Below are positions 62,552 to 64,000 of a DNA stretch of 64,000 nucleotides, piece by piece. The notes under the pieces are model-generated. The model searched no databases and was not told the origin of the DNA. It was given only the letters and a program-made list of their open reading frames with translations. The translations under genes and the position numbers were made by a program. The stretch comes from DATBDN01 sp963715995 (GTDB lineage Bacteria; Actinomycetota; Thermoleophilia; Solirubrobacterales; Thermoleophilaceae), in the NCBI GenBank assembly GCA_963715995.1, contig OY970283.1:1612001-1676000 (forward strand). The letters run 5' to 3'. The first letter of the stretch is position 1. Each line of letters starts with the position of its first letter.

Positions 62552-63390
62552 TCGGCCCCGCCTTTCAGCATGGTGTTGTCGATCAGGCGCGCCCGTCCTA
62601 CGCGGGCGGCGATTGCGAGCAGGGTCGATCCGTTGACCCGCTCGGCTGGTGTCAAGTCAGTTGCCCTCCGCAGCTCGACGTACTCGGGCGCGATGCCCGC
62701 GCGGTCGAGCTCGCCACGCGCCGCGGCCAGCACGTCGTCCGCGTCGAGCGCTCCCTGCGCGACGGTCTGCTCGGCGGCACGCAGCGCGCGGGCGATCGCG
62801 GCTGCGCGGCTGCGCTGCTCCTCGTCCAGGTAGGCGTTGCGCGAGCTCATCGCCAGGCCGTCCTCTTCGCGGATGGTGGGGCAGACCTCGATCCGCACCG
62901 GCATGTCCAGGTCACGCACGAGCTTCTGGACGACCAGCGCCTGCTGGGCGTCCTTCTGGCCGAAGTAGGCCACATCAGGGCCGGCGATGTTGAACAGCTT
63001 CGTCACGACGGTGGTCACGCCGTCCAAGTGGCCCGGCCGCGCGGCGCCGTCCATCGGCTCGGTCAGGCCGCCGACGCTGACCTTGGTGTCGAAGCCTGCG
63101 GGGTAGATCTCGTCGACGGCGGGCGCGAACACCACGTCCACGCCCTGGCCGGCCGCCAGCTCGAGGTCGCTCGCCTCGTCGCGCGGATAGGCGGCGAGGT
63201 CCTCGTTCGGCCCGAACTGCGCCGGGTTCACGAACAGCGAGACCACCACGGTCGCGTTCGCCTCGCGCGCGGCGCGCATGAGCGACAGGTGCCCGTCGTG
63301 GAAGAAGCCCATCGTCGGGACGAGGCCGATCGGCCGCCGCGCATTCGCCAGCAGCGCGCGCAGCTCGGCGATCGTGCGGACCACCTTCAC
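62548..63390 (-). CDS. panC: Pantothenate synthetase
   Basis: This 280-residue enzyme has 'GLVPTMGFFHDGHLSLMRAA' (the HxGH nucleotide motif), 'VSLFVNPAQFGPNEDLAAYPR', 'VTTVVTKLFNIAGPDVAYFGQKDAQQ' and 'CPTIREEDGLAMSSRNAYLDEEQR' (KMSKS-like). It ligates pantoate and beta-alanine with ATP. GTG 63390 overlaps the stop of the DUF2520 gene (GTGA), so all four genes form one tightly coupled unit. Confidence 0.96.
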   Translation of the reverse strand: MKVVRTIAELRALLANARRPIGLVPTMGFFHDGHLSLMRAAREANATVVVSLFVNPAQFGPNEDLAAYPRDEASDLELAAGQGVDVVFAPAVDEIYPAGFDTKVSVGGLTEPMDGAARPGHLDGVTTVVTKLFNIAGPDVAYFGQKDAQQALVVQKLVRDLDMPVRIEVCPTIREEDGLAMSSRNAYLDEEQRSRAAAIARALRAAEQTVAQGALDADDVLAAARGELDRAGIAPEYVELRRATDLTPAERVNGSTLLAIAARVGRARLIDNTMLKGGAE

Positions 63391-64000
63391 GCCGCCACCG
63401 CCTTCGTCTGCTCCACGAGCGCGTCGAACAGCGGCAGCAGGTCGGGTGCGGCGTCGGCGATCGCCTTGCGCTGGCGAGCCACCGTGACCTCGTCGCCGCG
63501 CGCGACCGGGCCGGTGAGCGCGGCCTGGGGGCCGAGCTCGGCCCAGTTGTCGACCGTGCGGCGAACGAGCGGCGCCAGCATCCGGCGGGCGTCGCCGGGC
63601 GCGATGCCGGCGGTGGCCGCCACGCGCTCGGCCATCCACTCGAGGGTGACCACGAAGTTCGAGGCGATCGAGGCCGCGGCGTGGTAGGCGGCACGCGCCG
63701 AGTCGTCGATCTCGAATGGCTCCATGCCGACCGCGAGGGCGAGCCCGCGTGCGAGCTCGAGCGCCTCGGGAGTGGAGCCCGCGATCGCGCAGCCGCAACC
63801 TTCGAAGCTGGTGTCCGCACCGGCCACGGTCTGGAGCGGGTGCAGGCCGAAGGCGACGTCGTCGAGCGGCGTTGCGCCACTGGTGTGGCCAACCACGTGA
63901 CCGTCCAGAGCGGCGGCGGCGGCCGTGATCTCCGTGTCGGGAACGCAGAGCAGCACGACCTCTGACTGAGGAGCCTCGCCGCGGCCGAGCGGGCCTTCGA
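63387..64000 (-). CDS. Rossmann/DUF2520 protein upstream of panC (N-terminus outside the window)
   Basis: The open frame continues past the right edge. The visible 203 residues hold the end of a Rossmann domain ('EVVLLCVPDTEI', 'VVGHTSG', 'GLHPLQTV') and the all-helical DUF2520 domain ('AAYHAAASIASNFVVTLEWMAERVAATAGI', 'RRTVDNWAELGPQAALTGPVARGDEVTVARQ'). This family resembles ketopantoate reductase and 3-hydroxyisobutyrate dehydrogenase, and is often found beside panC. It may supply the ketopantoate reductase step, as no panE is seen in the window, but that is inference. Confidence 0.85.
   Translation of the reverse strand, partial: EGPLGRGEAPQSEVVLLCVPDTEITAAAAALDGHVVGHTSGATPLDDVAFGLHPLQTVAGADTSFEGCGCAIAGSTPEALELARGLALAVGMEPFEIDDSARAAYHAAASIASNFVVTLEWMAERVAATAGIAPGDARRMLAPLVRRTVDNWAELGPQAALTGPVARGDEVTVARQRKAIADAAPDLLPLFDALVEQTKAVAA

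Overview
The window reads as a chromosomal stretch of a very GC-rich, Gram-positive-type actinobacterium. The class Thermoleophilia (Solirubrobacterales relatives) is my best guess, and it is an inference. It rests on codon bias, on synteny of the (holA)-rpsT-lepA, hrcA-dnaJ-prmA and yqeY-phoH-ybeY-era blocks, and on two secreted propeller proteins that share a C-terminal domain I associate with that lineage. I see no phage, insertion sequence, CRISPR array, rRNA or tRNA gene. Coding density is very high, with many 1-4 base ATGA/GTGA overlaps.

Layout. 1-9666: end of a probable holA, PfkB-type kinase, rpsT, murJ, lepA, a MaoC dehydratase pair, an EAL phosphodiesterase, hrcA-dnaJ-prmA. 9667-10111: a repeat-rich non-coding element (copy 1). 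10112-17490: ion channel/TrkA protein, HAD hydrolase, yqeY, phoH, ybeY, era, and a giant secreted delta-60-repeat protein. 17515-31150: a methyltransferase, then hisIE-trpE-trpG-trpD-trpC, a MoxR/DUF58/transglutaminase/HtrA envelope cassette, and trpF-trpB-trpA. Together the trp genes encode all seven activities from chorismate to tryptophan. 31163-37930: small membrane protein, phosphofructokinase, and a complete branched-chain amino acid ABC transporter (livJHMGF). 37884-43621: epimerase, malic enzyme, polA, a small DMT exporter, a thioesterase. 43622-44323: the second copy of the repeat element. 44324-48267: VOC protein and membrane or redox genes. 48328-60249: rpsA, coaE, lytic transglycosylase, a streptogramin-lyase-like secreted protein, a CHASE2/HD-GYP sensor phosphodiesterase, uvrB and uvrA. 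60273-64000: hexapeptide acyltransferase, DUF4234 protein, and the pantothenate genes panB, panD and panC with a DUF2520 partner.

Three patterns run across the window. First, most operon-leading genes have a TANNNT hexamer only 6-10 bases before the start codon and no Shine-Dalgarno sequence, which predicts leaderless mRNAs. In seven cases the TAG or TAA of that hexamer is the stop codon of the upstream gene, and in three divergent pairs one overlapping core serves both directions. Second, two intergenic elements share conserved end modules that bracket a variable set of 45-base nested palindromes. The palindromic symmetry, unit length and central TAT-type loop are kept while the arm sequences differ. 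This is the best candidate here for something undescribed. Third, single-base frame breaks disrupt uvrB, the secreted lyase-like gene and an acyltransferase between 52.4 and 60.5 kb. These are either real lesions or indel errors in GC-rich runs.
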